Assembly (NCBI GenBank): GCA_965225625.1
Contig: CBDDBH010000014.1
Coordinates: 1-64,000 of the forward strand
Reading direction: 5' to 3'
From: CBDDBH01 sp965225625
GTDB taxonomy: Bacteria; Pseudomonadota; Gammaproteobacteria; JADZEE01
DNA length: 64,000 bases
This document shows, in pieces, positions 38,279-47,222 of this stretch (position 1 is the first letter of the stretch; each line of letters starts with the position of its first letter). Position numbers and translations under genes: made by a program. The notes below the pieces were generated by a model. That model ran no database searches. It was not told the origin of the DNA and was given only the letters and a program-made list of their open reading frames with translations.

Positions 38279-38355
38279 AATGCGCTCAATGTTAGCAGTT
38301 CATCGGACGATGCGTATATCCAGCAAGCCACGTGCGCCTGCCTCAGGCTCGCACA

Positions 38356-39303
38356 TTACTCCCACTCGAGTTCCTTGTAAGCGCGGCTGATGTTGCGTGG
38401 ATGTGTTTCATCGAACAGCAACCAACTGTCGCGCTCGCTAACGGCGACCGAACGCATGGCCTGTTCGAGGCTGGTTCCCGTTGCAATTGCCGCCCGCACA
38501 TCGTGCAGTAACACTTTGATGTACCTGTGTTGATCGATGATGGCGCGACCTCGTTCCGCCACCGGTGGGCCATGCCCGGGCACAACCGTTACCCAGGTTT
38601 CAGACGCAAGCATCCCGGTGAACGCGTCCCAAGCGACGAGATTACCATCAAGCACAGGAACGCGTTCCATGAACACGAGATCTCCTGCCCAAAAGGTCCC
38701 GGTTCGAACATCGAGAATACTGAGGTCGGTGTTGCTGTGCGCCGCTTGCTGCGCCTTTAATTGCAAAATTCGATTGCCGAGATCCAGCTCCGCACTATCG
38801 ACAACCAGCAACTCCCCGCCCGGCAGTGAGCCCTCACTCGCTCGAGTCCCGAGGTAATGCGCGAAGTTGTTGAGAAAAAAGTCGCGATTCGCCGCCAGCT
38901 CGCCCGCCAGATTGGCATGGCCGACAAATATCGGATGCTCTGTCTTGAAAGCAGCGTTACCCAGCACATGGTCAAAGTGAATGTGGGTATTGATGACGTA
39001 ACACACGGGCCGCGCTGTTATGTTGCGTATTGCCCGGCGCAACGCCGCCCCTACTGTTATCGAGCCTCCAGAATCCACAACCGCAACACATTCGTCGCCG
39101 ACGATGAAGCCGATATTGGCACTGTCGTCGCGATCGGGCGCGTTACGACCTGCATGCCTTCCCGGATGAACGAAATTACCGGGCGCAACTTCAACCAGCC
39201 GGAACAGCGGTTCGTTTGCGGGCAAACGTGGACTTGCGACGCTTAGCAGACAACAACACAGCAGCCAGCAAAGGCCAAGCCGCGGCCCGTTCGGATCAAG
39301 CAT
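38356..39303 (-). CDS. MBL-fold zinc hydrolase, quinoprotein-relay-like
   Basis: The 315-residue exported protein (hydrophobic N-terminus, GLCWLLCCCLLSVAS) has the metallo-beta-lactamase zinc motif NTHIHFDHVLGNAAF, then VVPGHGPP and a C-terminal AYKELEWE tail resembling the quinoprotein relay zinc metallohydrolases. It probably binds two zinc ions in the periplasm. Its ATG overlaps the stop of znuB by one base, indicating coupling to zinc import. The reaction is unknown; the quinoprotein-relay label rests on my memory of the C-terminal motif and is uncertain. Confidence 0.75.
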   Translation of the reverse strand: MLDPNGPRLGLCWLLCCCLLSVASPRLPANEPLFRLVEVAPGNFVHPGRHAGRNAPDRDDSANIGFIVGDECVAVVDSGGSITVGAALRRAIRNITARPVCYVINTHIHFDHVLGNAAFKTEHPIFVGHANLAGELAANRDFFLNNFAHYLGTRASEGSLPGGELLVVDSAELDLGNRILQLKAQQAAHSNTDLSILDVRTGTFWAGDLVFMERVPVLDGNLVAWDAFTGMLASETWVTVVPGHGPPVAERGRAIIDQHRYIKVLLHDVRAAIATGTSLEQAMRSVAVSERDSWLLFDETHPRNISRAYKELEWE

Positions 39304-40178
39304 TACGGCTCAACCATCACACTGCTGCGTGCGCGGCGCGACCGCCGCAAATTCGAAAAAGCCAGCGTCAACATGTAACAACTCCCGGCCAGAACAATGA
39401 TGGTCGCGCCGGCCGGCAAATCGGGACCATAGGACAAGCCCAGTCCGCAGCTGGTGAAAATAATCCCCAGCACGACAGACAACGCCATAATGGAGCGCAG
39501 CGATGAGGCAAAATGCACGGCAATTGCGGCCGGCAGCGTCAACAGTGCGATCACCAAAAGCAACCCCACCACGGGTAACAGCAACACCACCGTCAGCGCC
39601 ACCATGCACAGCAACAAGGTGTAATACCAGGCGGTGCTCAGGCCCCGCACGCGCGCAAACTCCTCATCGAAACTCACTGCCAACAACTGTTTGTAGAACA
39701 ATCCCACCACCAACAATATGACTACATCGAGGATCAGCATAAGAATCAGGGCGCCTGGCTCTACCAACAAGACATTACCGAACAGATAGCTCATCAAGTC
39801 GACGTTGTAACCAGGCGTGCGGCTGATAAATATGACGCCTACCGCCATACCCACAGCCCACAGCGCACTGATCAAAATGTCTTCCTGTTCACCATGCTTG
39901 AGACTCACCCAGGCAATGAGAATGGCTGCGGCCAGAGCTGCAACAACTGCCCCCAGCAACGGTTCCTGGCCCATGTAATAGGCCACACCCATTCCACCCA
40001 GCGCGGTATGCGCGATGCCGCCAGACATCAGCCCGATGCGTTTGACGACAACATAGGTGCCGGTAACGCCGCAGCCGATGCTGGCCAACACTCCGGCCAG
40101 CAGCGCATATTGCAGGAATGCGTGTTTGGACAATGCGTCTATAAACTCAAGCACGAAGAAGGCCCGAGAAAATGTCAA
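39303..40178 (-). CDS. znuB: Zinc ABC transporter permease ZnuB
   Basis: The 291-residue membrane protein has eight hydrophobic helices and family motifs GCGVTGTYVVVKRIGLMSGG and GIAHTALGGMG typical of the ZnuB/MntB permease family. It forms the inner-membrane channel with ZnuC. It starts 23 bases after znuC and its stop overlaps the start of the MBL hydrolase gene. Expression is expected to be repressed by Zur in zinc-replete cells. Confidence 0.95.
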   Translation of the reverse strand: MTFSRAFFVLEFIDALSKHAFLQYALLAGVLASIGCGVTGTYVVVKRIGLMSGGIAHTALGGMGVAYYMGQEPLLGAVVAALAAAILIAWVSLKHGEQEDILISALWAVGMAVGVIFISRTPGYNVDLMSYLFGNVLLVEPGALILMLILDVVILLVVGLFYKQLLAVSFDEEFARVRGLSTAWYYTLLLCMVALTVVLLLPVVGLLLVIALLTLPAAIAVHFASSLRSIMALSVVLGIIFTSCGLGLSYGPDLPAGATIIVLAGSCYMLTLAFSNLRRSRRARSSVMVEP

Positions 40179-40201
40179 AAGACGGTGAAGCAGATTGCAC
40201 G

Positions 40202-40930
40202 CTAGTGCGCATGATCGATCATCCCAATTGCCCCGGTGTACATGCGCTGCAGGACCTCATCATTGATTTCAGTGACCGGATGCACTTCAACGCTGTGGTT
40301 CAGGCAGGCTACCCGGGTAACGTAAGACGAGATGAAGCCGATATCGTGGGAAACCACGATAATCGTCATGTTTTCGTTCAAAGAACGCAACAACTCGAAG
40401 ATTTCCAGTCCGGCGTGGTGATCCACATTGGCAGTGGACTCATCGAGGATCAGGATCTTAGGCTCAGTCGCCAAGGCGCGCGCAATGAGTACCCGCTGCA
40501 ATTCACCGCCAGAAAGCTCGCCGACGGGCCGCGCCCAAAGCGCCTCGGTGTCGGTTGCCTGCATGGCAGTGCGCGCACTTGTCCGCTCTTTGGCGCCAAA
40601 TCCGCCCAGGCTCAATCCCGAATTCAGACATCCAAGCATTACCAACTCGCCTGCGGAAATGGGAAATTGCCGCGAGAACGATACGAACTGAGGACAATAG
40701 CCTATGCCCGCGCGACCGACAGACGGAGAGTGCCCAAGCACCTCGATGTGGCCGGTGGTTGGCTCAAGCAGACCGAGAATGAGTTTCAGCAACGTGCTTT
40801 TACCGCCGCCGTTCGGACCCACCAAACCGATGAATTCACCGTGTAAGAGATCGACGTTGATATCTCGCAGCACGGCCGGGCCGCCAAATGAGAAACTCAC
40901 GTCCTTGATGCGAATAACCGGTGTCATCAA
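40202..40930 (-). CDS. znuC: Zinc ABC transporter ATPase ZnuC
   Basis: The 242-residue ATPase has Walker A GPNGGGKSTLLKLIL near residue 36, the signature LSGGELQRVLIARAL, Walker B ILILDES and the switch histidine in VVSHD. Members of this family power zinc import through ZnuB. Its ATG overlaps the znuA stop by four bases (ATGA), the usual coupling for this operon. Confidence 0.95.
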   Translation of the reverse strand: MMTPVIRIKDVSFSFGGPAVLRDINVDLLHGEFIGLVGPNGGGKSTLLKLILGLLEPTTGHIEVLGHSPSVGRAGIGYCPQFVSFSRQFPISAGELVMLGCLNSGLSLGGFGAKERTSARTAMQATDTEALWARPVGELSGGELQRVLIARALATEPKILILDESTANVDHHAGLEIFELLRSLNENMTIIVVSHDIGFISSYVTRVACLNHSVEVHPVTEINDEVLQRMYTGAIGMIDHAH

Positions 40931-41757
40931 GGTTGCCCGCCTGTAGCAATCAGGCCGGCGACGTGACGCATGTTGTCGAGATAGTGCTCTGCCAACGGAT
41001 CCGCGACGACGATGCGCGCATCGAGTTCCTGCGCAATGATGCGCGCCATCGCACTGCTGAATTGAGGCTGTATCAACACCAGTCGTATTTGTTCGCGCCG
41101 GCCAAGCTCGATCAGTTTCACCAGATGCCGGGCGTTGGGTTCCTTGCCATCGTGCTCCAGGGCCAGTTGCTGCAGACCATAGTCCTGGGCTAGATGCCCC
41201 CAGGCCGGATGAAACACCAGAAATTTGCGGGCATCGCCGGCCTGCAGCATATTTTCCAGATCGGCGTGCAGGGTATCGAGTTCACGTTCGTAGCTGTGCA
41301 AGTTCCTCGTGTATATCGACGCGTTATCCGGGTCGATTCTGACTAGTGTTGCTGCAATCGTCTGTGCAATCTTGCGTGCGATGCGAGGACTGGTCCACAC
41401 ATGCGGATCCATGTGACTGTCGAACAGTGCCGCTTCCGTTTGCCTGCAATCGACGATTAGCAGTCCTGGTTGATGTGCGGCAATACGAGGCGTCCACGTC
41501 TGTTCGAATGGAACACCGACCCGAAAAAACACATGCGCCCCGGCCAGGCCTGCCAGTTGTCTCGGGGTAGGTTCATAAGTTGCGGGACTTTGACCCGGCG
41601 CAACCATCACCGTCACCGATACCTGCTCACCACCGATCCGTTCGGCAAAATGTTTTAACGGCACAATGCTGACCACGACCTGCAAGGTAGCCGCAGCCAC
41701 CCATTGCGTCGCACATAAAATCAGCAGTCCTAAAGCAAATCTAACGAATTCTTTCAC
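40927..41757 (-). CDS. znuA: Periplasmic zinc-binding protein ZnuA
   Basis: I place the start at the GTG at 41757, preceded by a GCGGA Shine-Dalgarno about eight bases away. This gives 276 residues with a signal peptide (VRFALGLLILCATQWVAAA). The frame upstream of it is only a read-through of repeat DNA. Cluster A-I features are SIVPLKHFAERIGG, ATYEPTPRQLAGLAGA, DPHVWTSPRIARKIAQ and FHPAWGHLAQDYGL. The histidine-rich loop of enterobacterial ZnuA is missing. It is the first gene of the leftward zinc operon. Confidence 0.93.
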   Translation of the reverse strand: MKEFVRFALGLLILCATQWVAAATLQVVVSIVPLKHFAERIGGEQVSVTVMVAPGQSPATYEPTPRQLAGLAGAHVFFRVGVPFEQTWTPRIAAHQPGLLIVDCRQTEAALFDSHMDPHVWTSPRIARKIAQTIAATLVRIDPDNASIYTRNLHSYERELDTLHADLENMLQAGDARKFLVFHPAWGHLAQDYGLQQLALEHDGKEPNARHLVKLIELGRREQIRLVLIQPQFSSAMARIIAQELDARIVVADPLAEHYLDNMRHVAGLIATGGQP

Positions 41758-41791
41758 CGCACATTCCGCTGGGCCAGGGTGCAGGGCACCA

Positions 41792-41818
41792 TATGTTATA
41801 ATGTTTCGTTTTGAAACA
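41792..41818 (-). promoter_or_regulatory. Candidate Zur operator and promoter of znuA
   Basis: Read leftward, the region 41818-41792 holds TATAAC (41800-41795) as a possible -10 within CATTATAACAT, which resembles half of the proteobacterial Zur box (GTTATAATATAAC type). An inverted repeat TGTTTC-n5-GAAACA (41802-41818) overlaps it. The site is 35-60 bases ahead of the znuA start. The match is partial, so the exact Zur footprint is inferred. Confidence 0.4.
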
Positions 41819-41831
41819 CAGCTATCTGACT

Positions 41832-41912
41832 TTAACCCCTCACCCCAACCCTCTCCCGCAAGGGGGGAGGGAGTTAATCCGTGGGTCCGTTCTCCCCTTG
41901 CGGGGTGAGCGG
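41832..41912. repeat. CCCCTCACCCC-type repeat, copy A
   Basis: Outer arms TTAAC (41832-41836) and GTTAA (41873-41877) enclose a C-rich and a G-rich strand (ACCCCTCACCCCAACCC... and GGGGGGAGGGA), followed by TGGGTCCGTTCTCCCCTTGC with its own short stem. The same signature (CTCACCC, GAGGGG, TGGGTCCxTTCTCCCCT) occurs at 55543-55600, and a C-rich half at 61299-61345. In two of three cases it abuts the hairpin-rich repeat family. Confidence 0.7.
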
Positions 41913-41954
41913 GAAAAAGCAAGGACCATTTAACATGGCGCTTGCCCCGCGAAC

Positions 41955-42009
41955 GTGACCGCCAGGGATGGCGGAAATGCAGACGTTGCAGGAGCAATCG
42001 TCTGCCCCT
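41955..42009 (+). repeat. Hairpin-rich dispersed repeat, short copy 2
   Basis: Contains the opening hairpin CCGCCAGGGATGGCGG (41959-41974) and the enclosing inverted repeat GCAGACG (41979-41985) / CGTCTGC (41999-42005), but the inner hairpins are deleted, leaving TTGCAGGAGCAAT. It lies between the divergent znuA and btuF genes, the only copy at a 5' position. The rest of the 381-base gap is the CCCCTCACCCC repeat and unassigned sequence. Confidence 0.8.
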
Positions 42010-42138
42010 TGCCGAGAGGCATGGGCCGGGGGTTCTTAACGAGGCGTCAGCCGAGTTCTAGAAAAGGACAGGATGAGGGGTTTTTTGCATCCGAGAAATC
42101 ATCAGGTCACAATCCCGGCGTTTCCTAGCGCAGCAGCC

Positions 42139-42987
42139 ATGTATTTCAAATCGATACCGATCATTGTTTTGTTTGCCATCTCGACGTCGGTGGCCGCCCA
42201 GCCGCAACGTATCGTATCTTTGAACTTGTGCACCGACTCCATGCTATTGGAGCTGGCAGAACCAGAACGCATCGCGTCGCTCACCCATTTAGCGCGTGAT
42301 AGTGAGTTGTCGTTTTTCTCCGAACGAGCCGCTGACTTCCCGATCAATCACGGCAACGCTGAAGAGATACTTCTCATCGATCCCGATTTGATTTTCGCCG
42401 GCACTTACTCGACGCAAACCACCACGGCGCTGCTGCGCAAGCTTGGCTATCGCATCATCAGCGTCGCACCGGCCGACAGTCTGGCTGCGTTACGCCATAA
42501 CTTTCGTGTACTCGGCAGTGCCATCGATGAAACTGAACGCGCCGAACAATTGCTCGCGGATATGGATGCACGCATCGCAGCAGCCGCGCGCAGCAACGTG
42601 GGAAGCAGTCTGCGCGCCGTGTTATTTCGGGCAAGTGGGTTTACGGTTGGGAGTCAGACGCTACTGAACGAATTGCTCATGCTCGCCGGTTTCAGCAACG
42701 TATCGGCCGAATTGGAGATCCGTGACGGTGGATTCTTGTCGATTGAGAATCTTGTGATGTCGGATCCCGATCTCATCGTTTTTGGAGATTCCAGACCGCA
42801 GTACCCATCGATGGCACACCAGCTATTGACCCACCGGGCACTGCAAAAGTATTTGGAGATCGACAACTCCCATCTTTCCATCATGATCCCTCCGCGTTAT
42901 TGGGCCTGCGGCGGCACATTCGCGGCTACCGTCGTAGAGCAGTTGGTCGCAGCCAAGAGCTCGAAGGAGCCAAGCGCAGGTGAGTGA
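42139..42987 (+). CDS. btuF: Cobalamin ABC transporter periplasmic binding protein
   Basis: The ATG at 42139 begins a signal peptide (FKSIPIIVLFAISTSVAA) and gives 282 residues. QRIVSLNLCTDSMLLELAEP is the opening of the BtuF/FecB helical-backbone binding protein, and PPRYWACGGTFAA near the end is conserved in this B12-transport group. It overlaps the permease gene by eight bases. In proteobacteria this arrangement delivers B12 from BtuB to the BtuCD importer. Gene identity is by family and context, not ligand test. Confidence 0.85.
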   Translation: MYFKSIPIIVLFAISTSVAAQPQRIVSLNLCTDSMLLELAEPERIASLTHLARDSELSFFSERAADFPINHGNAEEILLIDPDLIFAGTYSTQTTTALLRKLGYRIISVAPADSLAALRHNFRVLGSAIDETERAEQLLADMDARIAAAARSNVGSSLRAVLFRASGFTVGSQTLLNELLMLAGFSNVSAELEIRDGGFLSIENLVMSDPDLIVFGDSRPQYPSMAHQLLTHRALQKYLEIDNSHLSIMIPPRYWACGGTFAATVVEQLVAAKSSKEPSAGE

Positions 42988-44008
42988 GCCAGTTGCGTCC
43001 GACCCGCTGGCGGTACCGCGCCACGCGCTGGCATGGTGTGCCGCATTGCTGCTGCTGATCGCCATCTTGTTCATTTGTTCGCTAGCCGTTGGCCGCGCGC
43101 CCATCTCTCTGATGGAAGCGTTACGCAGTACGCTGGCCGATGATCCCTCGCTTATCCAGATTGTGGTGCAGGAGATCCGCCTACCGCGCGCACTGTTAGC
43201 GGTCATGGTGGGCGCAACGCTGGGACTCGCCGGTGCAGCGCTGCAAGGTCTGCTGCGCAACCCTTTGGCCGAACCCGGCCTTATTGGGGTATCGGGCTGC
43301 GCGGCACTGGGCGCGGTGATCGCTTTCTACAGCGGATTGTCCGCCAGTTTCGCTCTGGCGTTACCGCTCAGCGGATTAGGCGGTGCGTTATTTGCCGTCA
43401 TCGGGATCTACGTGCTGGCCGGGCGTGACAGCAGTATCCTGACCTTGATTCTTGCCGGTGTCGCGCTCAACAGTTTGGCCGGTGCACTCACGGCGTTGGC
43501 GTTGAATCTTTCGCCCAACCCTTACGCTGCGTTCGAGATCCTGTTTTGGTTGATGGGTTCGCTCTCCGATCGCAGTTTCGATCACGTGGTGCTCGCCTTT
43601 CCGTTCATGCTGGCAGGCTGGATTTTGCTGTTGACGGTGCCTCGCGCGCTCGATGCACTGACCTTAGGCGAAGATGCGGCAACCAGTCTGGGCTTCGACC
43701 TGCGTGCTGTGCGTCTGCGTGTGATCCTCGGCACTGCTTTGGCGGTCGGCTCAGCGGTTTCGGTTTCAGGCGTGATCGGCTTTGTCGGTCTCATCGTGCC
43801 CCATCTGGTACGGCCACTGGTTGCGCATCAACCCGGCCTGCTGCTGCCCGTCAGTGCGTTAGGCGGCGCAGCGCTGACATTAGCTGCGGACATTGCAGTA
43901 CGAATGCTTGCTGTTGGAACAGAATTGAAACTCGGCGTCCTCACTGCAATTATTGGTGCGCCGTTCTTTTTGTATCTCGTTATAAAAACGCGTACTGAAC
44001 TTCATTGA
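42980..44008 (+). CDS. btuC: FecCD/BtuC-family ABC transporter permease
   Basis: The 342-residue protein has about ten transmembrane helices and the family motifs RLPRALLAVMVGATLGLAGA (about residues 65-85), GLLRNPLAEPGLIGVSGCAA and GFVGLIVPHLVRPLVAHQP, which contacts the ATPase. It imports vitamin B12 with BtuD. The start is the GTG at 42980, overlapping btuF. Siderophore transport is a formal alternative; the downstream B12 riboswitch and receptor favour cobalamin. Confidence 0.88.
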   Translation: MSEPVASDPLAVPRHALAWCAALLLLIAILFICSLAVGRAPISLMEALRSTLADDPSLIQIVVQEIRLPRALLAVMVGATLGLAGAALQGLLRNPLAEPGLIGVSGCAALGAVIAFYSGLSASFALALPLSGLGGALFAVIGIYVLAGRDSSILTLILAGVALNSLAGALTALALNLSPNPYAAFEILFWLMGSLSDRSFDHVVLAFPFMLAGWILLLTVPRALDALTLGEDAATSLGFDLRAVRLRVILGTALAVGSAVSVSGVIGFVGLIVPHLVRPLVAHQPGLLLPVSALGGAALTLAADIAVRMLAVGTELKLGVLTAIIGAPFFLYLVIKTRTELH

Positions 44009-44808
44009 CCATACTGACGGCAGCGAAGATCGGAGTCGACTTGGCGGGCCGCCGCGTCCTGGATGGGATCTCGCTGACGATCGACGCGGGTGAGTTAGTG
44101 GGGTTGGTCGGACCCAACGGCTCCGGCAAGTCCACTTGTTTACGCGCACTGATGGGATTGCTGCCCATCAACGACGGCTCCATTAGCCTCGATGGCCGTG
44201 ATATCAAAGACGTCCCGCGGCGCATCCTGGCACAACGAGTCGCTTATCTTCCGCAAGGTGGAGGTGCGCACTGGCCGCTGACAGTCGCGCGTATCGTTGC
44301 GCTGGGCAGGTTGCCGCATCGACCCACATGGCAAGCGTTACGCTCAGTCGATCGCGATGCAATCAGCCAGGCTATGCAGAGCGCCGATGTCGCTCATCTT
44401 GCGGATCGCGTTATCACGACCTTGTCGGGCGGTGAGTTGGTGCTTGTGCATCTTGCCCGCGTATTGGCAGGCGCACCGGCGGTAATCATCGCCGACGAGC
44501 CCACTGCGGCACTGGATCCATTTCACCAATTGCAGGTCATGGAACTTCTACGAGGCATTGCCCACCAAGGCGGTGCAGTGCTGGTGGTACTGCACGAGTT
44601 AAGTCTTGCAACACGCTACTGCGACCGTCTGGTGCTGTTGGATGACGGCAAGGCAGTCGCGCAGGGAGCGCCGGCTGATGTGTTGACGCGCGCAAATGTC
44701 GCTTCGGCCTACCGCATTGAAGCATTGCATCGCGCCGAGCAGGGAGAATCCTACGTTTTGCCCTGGCGAATGCTCGACCGCGTGGAGTCCGACCCACCAA
44801 CCCACTGA
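44005..44808 (+). CDS. btuD: ABC transporter ATPase, BtuD/FecE family
   Basis: The 267-residue ATPase has Walker A GPNGSGKSTCLRALM near residue 36, the signature LSGGELVLVHLARVLAG, Walker B VIIADEPT and switch LHELS. The signature glutamine usually following GGE is replaced by leucine (GGELVL), a small departure. The start appears to be a TTG at 44005 that overlaps the stop of btuC, so translation is coupled. It supplies energy for the B12 importer. Confidence 0.87.
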   Translation: MTILTAAKIGVDLAGRRVLDGISLTIDAGELVGLVGPNGSGKSTCLRALMGLLPINDGSISLDGRDIKDVPRRILAQRVAYLPQGGGAHWPLTVARIVALGRLPHRPTWQALRSVDRDAISQAMQSADVAHLADRVITTLSGGELVLVHLARVLAGAPAVIIADEPTAALDPFHQLQVMELLRGIAHQGGAVLVVLHELSLATRYCDRLVLLDDGKAVAQGAPADVLTRANVASAYRIEALHRAEQGESYVLPWRMLDRVESDPPTH

Positions 44809-44865
44809 GTGTCATTCGCCATTGCCTAGCAGGGTTTGTAATTCGTGGTACACTTTTCCCGTCAT

Positions 44866-45075
44866 CGCTTCGAGGTGCTCCAGCGACATCCGTCGCAGGA
44901 GATAATCGAGAAGTCCGGTGCGCCGCGCGAGCAAGCATAACTTTCGCTCGCGGGCAAAGCCGGCGCTGCCCCCGCAACGGTAGGCGAGTTGACATCGGAA
45001 CAATGCCACTGCGCAAGACGCGTGGGAAGGTAACCGACGTCAAATACTCGTGAGCCCGGAGACCGGCCCGAAGTG
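44866..45075 (+). promoter_or_regulatory. Cobalamin riboswitch upstream of btuB
   Basis: The 360-base gap before btuB contains the conserved blocks of an AdoCbl riboswitch in order: GAGGTGCTC (44872-44880), GCCGGCGCTGCCCCCGCAAC (44959-44978) followed by GGTA, GCCACTG (45005-45011), GTGGGAAGG, and the B12 box AGCCCGGAGACCGGCC (45053-45068). Stem P1 pairs 44866-44872 with 45069-45075 (one G-T pair). It should repress btuB when cobalamin is plentiful, probably by sequestering the ribosome-binding region further down. Confidence 0.95.
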
Positions 45076-45168
45076 TGCAACGGCGTTGCGCAGACAATTC
45101 GTCCACGCGACATGTTTTGATTAAACGCGAACCGTTTCCGCGGGCGGCGAACGGCGTGAGGTATACCC

Positions 45169-47139
45169 ATGAAATTTTTGTCCTCCCAGGCGCTGGTGAC
45201 CTTGGCGCTGCTGTGTTGTTCGTTCGTCCCAATCGCGCTGGCGCTCGACAAAGAACTCGAAACTATCGTGGTAACCGCGAGCCGGGTACCGATACCACTG
45301 AAAGCTGTCGGCGGATCCATCACCGTCATCAGCGCGGAGGATCTTCAGAATCGGCAACCGAACTTCATAGCCGATGTTTTGCAGTCGGTTCCGGGCGTTG
45401 ATGTTTCCAGATCGGGTGGCACCGGTGGGTTTACACAGATACGGATCCGAGGTGCCGAGGCAAATCAATTATTGGTGCTCGTTGACGGGATCGAAGTTAA
45501 CGATCCCACCCTAGGCTCCGAATTCGATTTCGCACACTTGTTGAACGGAGCTATCGAGCGCGTCGAAGTACTGCGCGGCGCTCAAAGCGGCATTTGGGGT
45601 GCGGATGCACTGGCGGGCGTGGTCAACATCATCAGCAAACAAGGCGCCGGACCGCCGCGTATAACTGGCTTTGCCGAAGCCGGTTCGTTTGGAACTTTCT
45701 CTAGCGGTGGGGGAATTGCCGGTGGCGGGGAACGCTACCATTTCGCGCTGGACGGGCGCTATTTCAGTTCGGGCGGCGTCAACAATGCCGAAACGGGTGA
45801 CGAAGATGACGGATACAAAAACGGTTCGTTTTCCTTTCGCGGCGGTTACCGGCCGCACGAACTGGTTGAGCTGAAGGCAGTTGTACGTCGCGTTGATAAC
45901 GAACGACAGTTTGATCCGGCACCCTTTCCGGCGTTCGTGCCGGCCGACGGCGATCGCATCACCCAGACCGAACAAACTTACGCCCGCCTGCAAGCAAGCC
46001 TGGCGTTGTTCGACGATCGCTGGCAGCACCGTCTGGGCGCCGCATTGACCGAAACCGACAACGACAACATTTTCTCTGGCGTGCGCGACAGCTTCAATGC
46101 AGGCCGTAAATTTCGCATGGACTATCAAACCAGTTTTATCTTCGAGACGCCGCAATTTGGGCACGCCGAACACACGCTCACTTTTGCGATGGACCGGGAA
46201 GTCGAGGACTTCGAGCAGCGTGGCACTGCCTCGTTCTTCGGCAATCCAAATCAGGTTCAAAGCATCGCCAGCCACGGCTATGCCGTGGAGTACCGGATAG
46301 CACTTTGGGATCGTCTGTTTCTCAGTGGTGCGGTGCGTCGCGATGACAACAACGATTTCGCCAACTCCACAACCGGTCGCGGTACCGCGGCGTATGTCCA
46401 CGAAGCCTCGGCCACCAAGGTGCACTTCAGTTACGGCACCGGTGTGAAAAACCCCACATTTACCGAACGCTTTGGCTTCACCCCCGATACGTTTATCGGT
46501 AATCCCGGCTTAACCCCGGAACAAAGTGAGGGCTGGGAAGCGGGGATCTGGCAAGCATTGTTCGACGAACGCGTGATTGTGACCGCGGCGTACTTCAACG
46601 AAGAACTGAAGAACGAGATCAACGGTTTTTTCTTCGACTTTTCCATTCCACCCTTCGGCGGCTTCACGGCGACAAATATCGACGGCCGAAGCAAGCGTAC
46701 GGGCTTCGAATTGGGATTTACAGCCAAATTGGTTGCGGGTCTGAACGTTACTGCGGCGTACACCAATCTGGACGCGACCCAGCTAAATGCGCTCGGCCAC
46801 CAGGCGCGAGAGCTGCGCAGACCTGAACACGTTGCGAATTTCAGCTTGAACTATCTGTTCCTCGACCAGCGGGCAAACCTCAACGTCAATATCGACTATA
46901 CCAGCGACTTATTGGACTCGGATTTTTCCACCTTCCCGGCCACCCCGGTCACGCTCGATAGTTTTACCTTGGTGGATGTCGCCGGGCGCTACCAAATCGA
47001 CAAGCGTTTCACTGTATACGCCCGTGTCGAAAATCTGTTCGACGAAAACTATCAGGAAGTATTTGGCTTTGCGACGAGTGGTATTGCAGCATTCGCCGGT
47101 ATCAACGTCACCTTGGACACACCCTGGATGGCTCGTTGA
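45169..47139 (+). CDS. btuB: TonB-dependent vitamin B12 receptor
   Basis: The 656-residue outer-membrane receptor has a signal peptide (FLSSQALVTLALLCCSFVPI, cleavage near ALA), a TonB box (ETIVVTASR near residue 29), the plug domain (VGGSITVISAEDLQNRQPNF, QIRIRGAEANQLLVLVDGIE) and a 22-strand barrel ending in ENLFDENYQEVFGFAT. The preceding cobalamin riboswitch identifies the substrate as a corrinoid. Length fits BtuB-like receptors. It works with the btuFCD importer upstream. Confidence 0.93.
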   Translation: MKFLSSQALVTLALLCCSFVPIALALDKELETIVVTASRVPIPLKAVGGSITVISAEDLQNRQPNFIADVLQSVPGVDVSRSGGTGGFTQIRIRGAEANQLLVLVDGIEVNDPTLGSEFDFAHLLNGAIERVEVLRGAQSGIWGADALAGVVNIISKQGAGPPRITGFAEAGSFGTFSSGGGIAGGGERYHFALDGRYFSSGGVNNAETGDEDDGYKNGSFSFRGGYRPHELVELKAVVRRVDNERQFDPAPFPAFVPADGDRITQTEQTYARLQASLALFDDRWQHRLGAALTETDNDNIFSGVRDSFNAGRKFRMDYQTSFIFETPQFGHAEHTLTFAMDREVEDFEQRGTASFFGNPNQVQSIASHGYAVEYRIALWDRLFLSGAVRRDDNNDFANSTTGRGTAAYVHEASATKVHFSYGTGVKNPTFTERFGFTPDTFIGNPGLTPEQSEGWEAGIWQALFDERVIVTAAYFNEELKNEINGFFFDFSIPPFGGFTATNIDGRSKRTGFELGFTAKLVAGLNVTAAYTNLDATQLNALGHQARELRRPEHVANFSLNYLFLDQRANLNVNIDYTSDLLDSDFSTFPATPVTLDSFTLVDVAGRYQIDKRFTVYARVENLFDENYQEVFGFATSGIAAFAGINVTLDTPWMAR

Positions 47140-47222
47140 TCCGGCGTTGAACGTCGCTCCCGGAAAAATAGCTGAGCGCGAAGGTTTCGTATTTGCCGAC
47201 CTGCAAATGACGAGGTAAAACA

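Noticed and set aside
41758..41997. N-terminal extension of the znuA frame to 41997
   Set aside because: The extra 80 codons translate intergenic repeat DNA (C/G-rich repeat and hairpin copy 2) and precede a perfect signal peptide with its own Shine-Dalgarno at GTG 41757.
42010..42138. Second cobalamin riboswitch before btuF
   Set aside because: No GCCACTG or B12-box-like sequence is present there.
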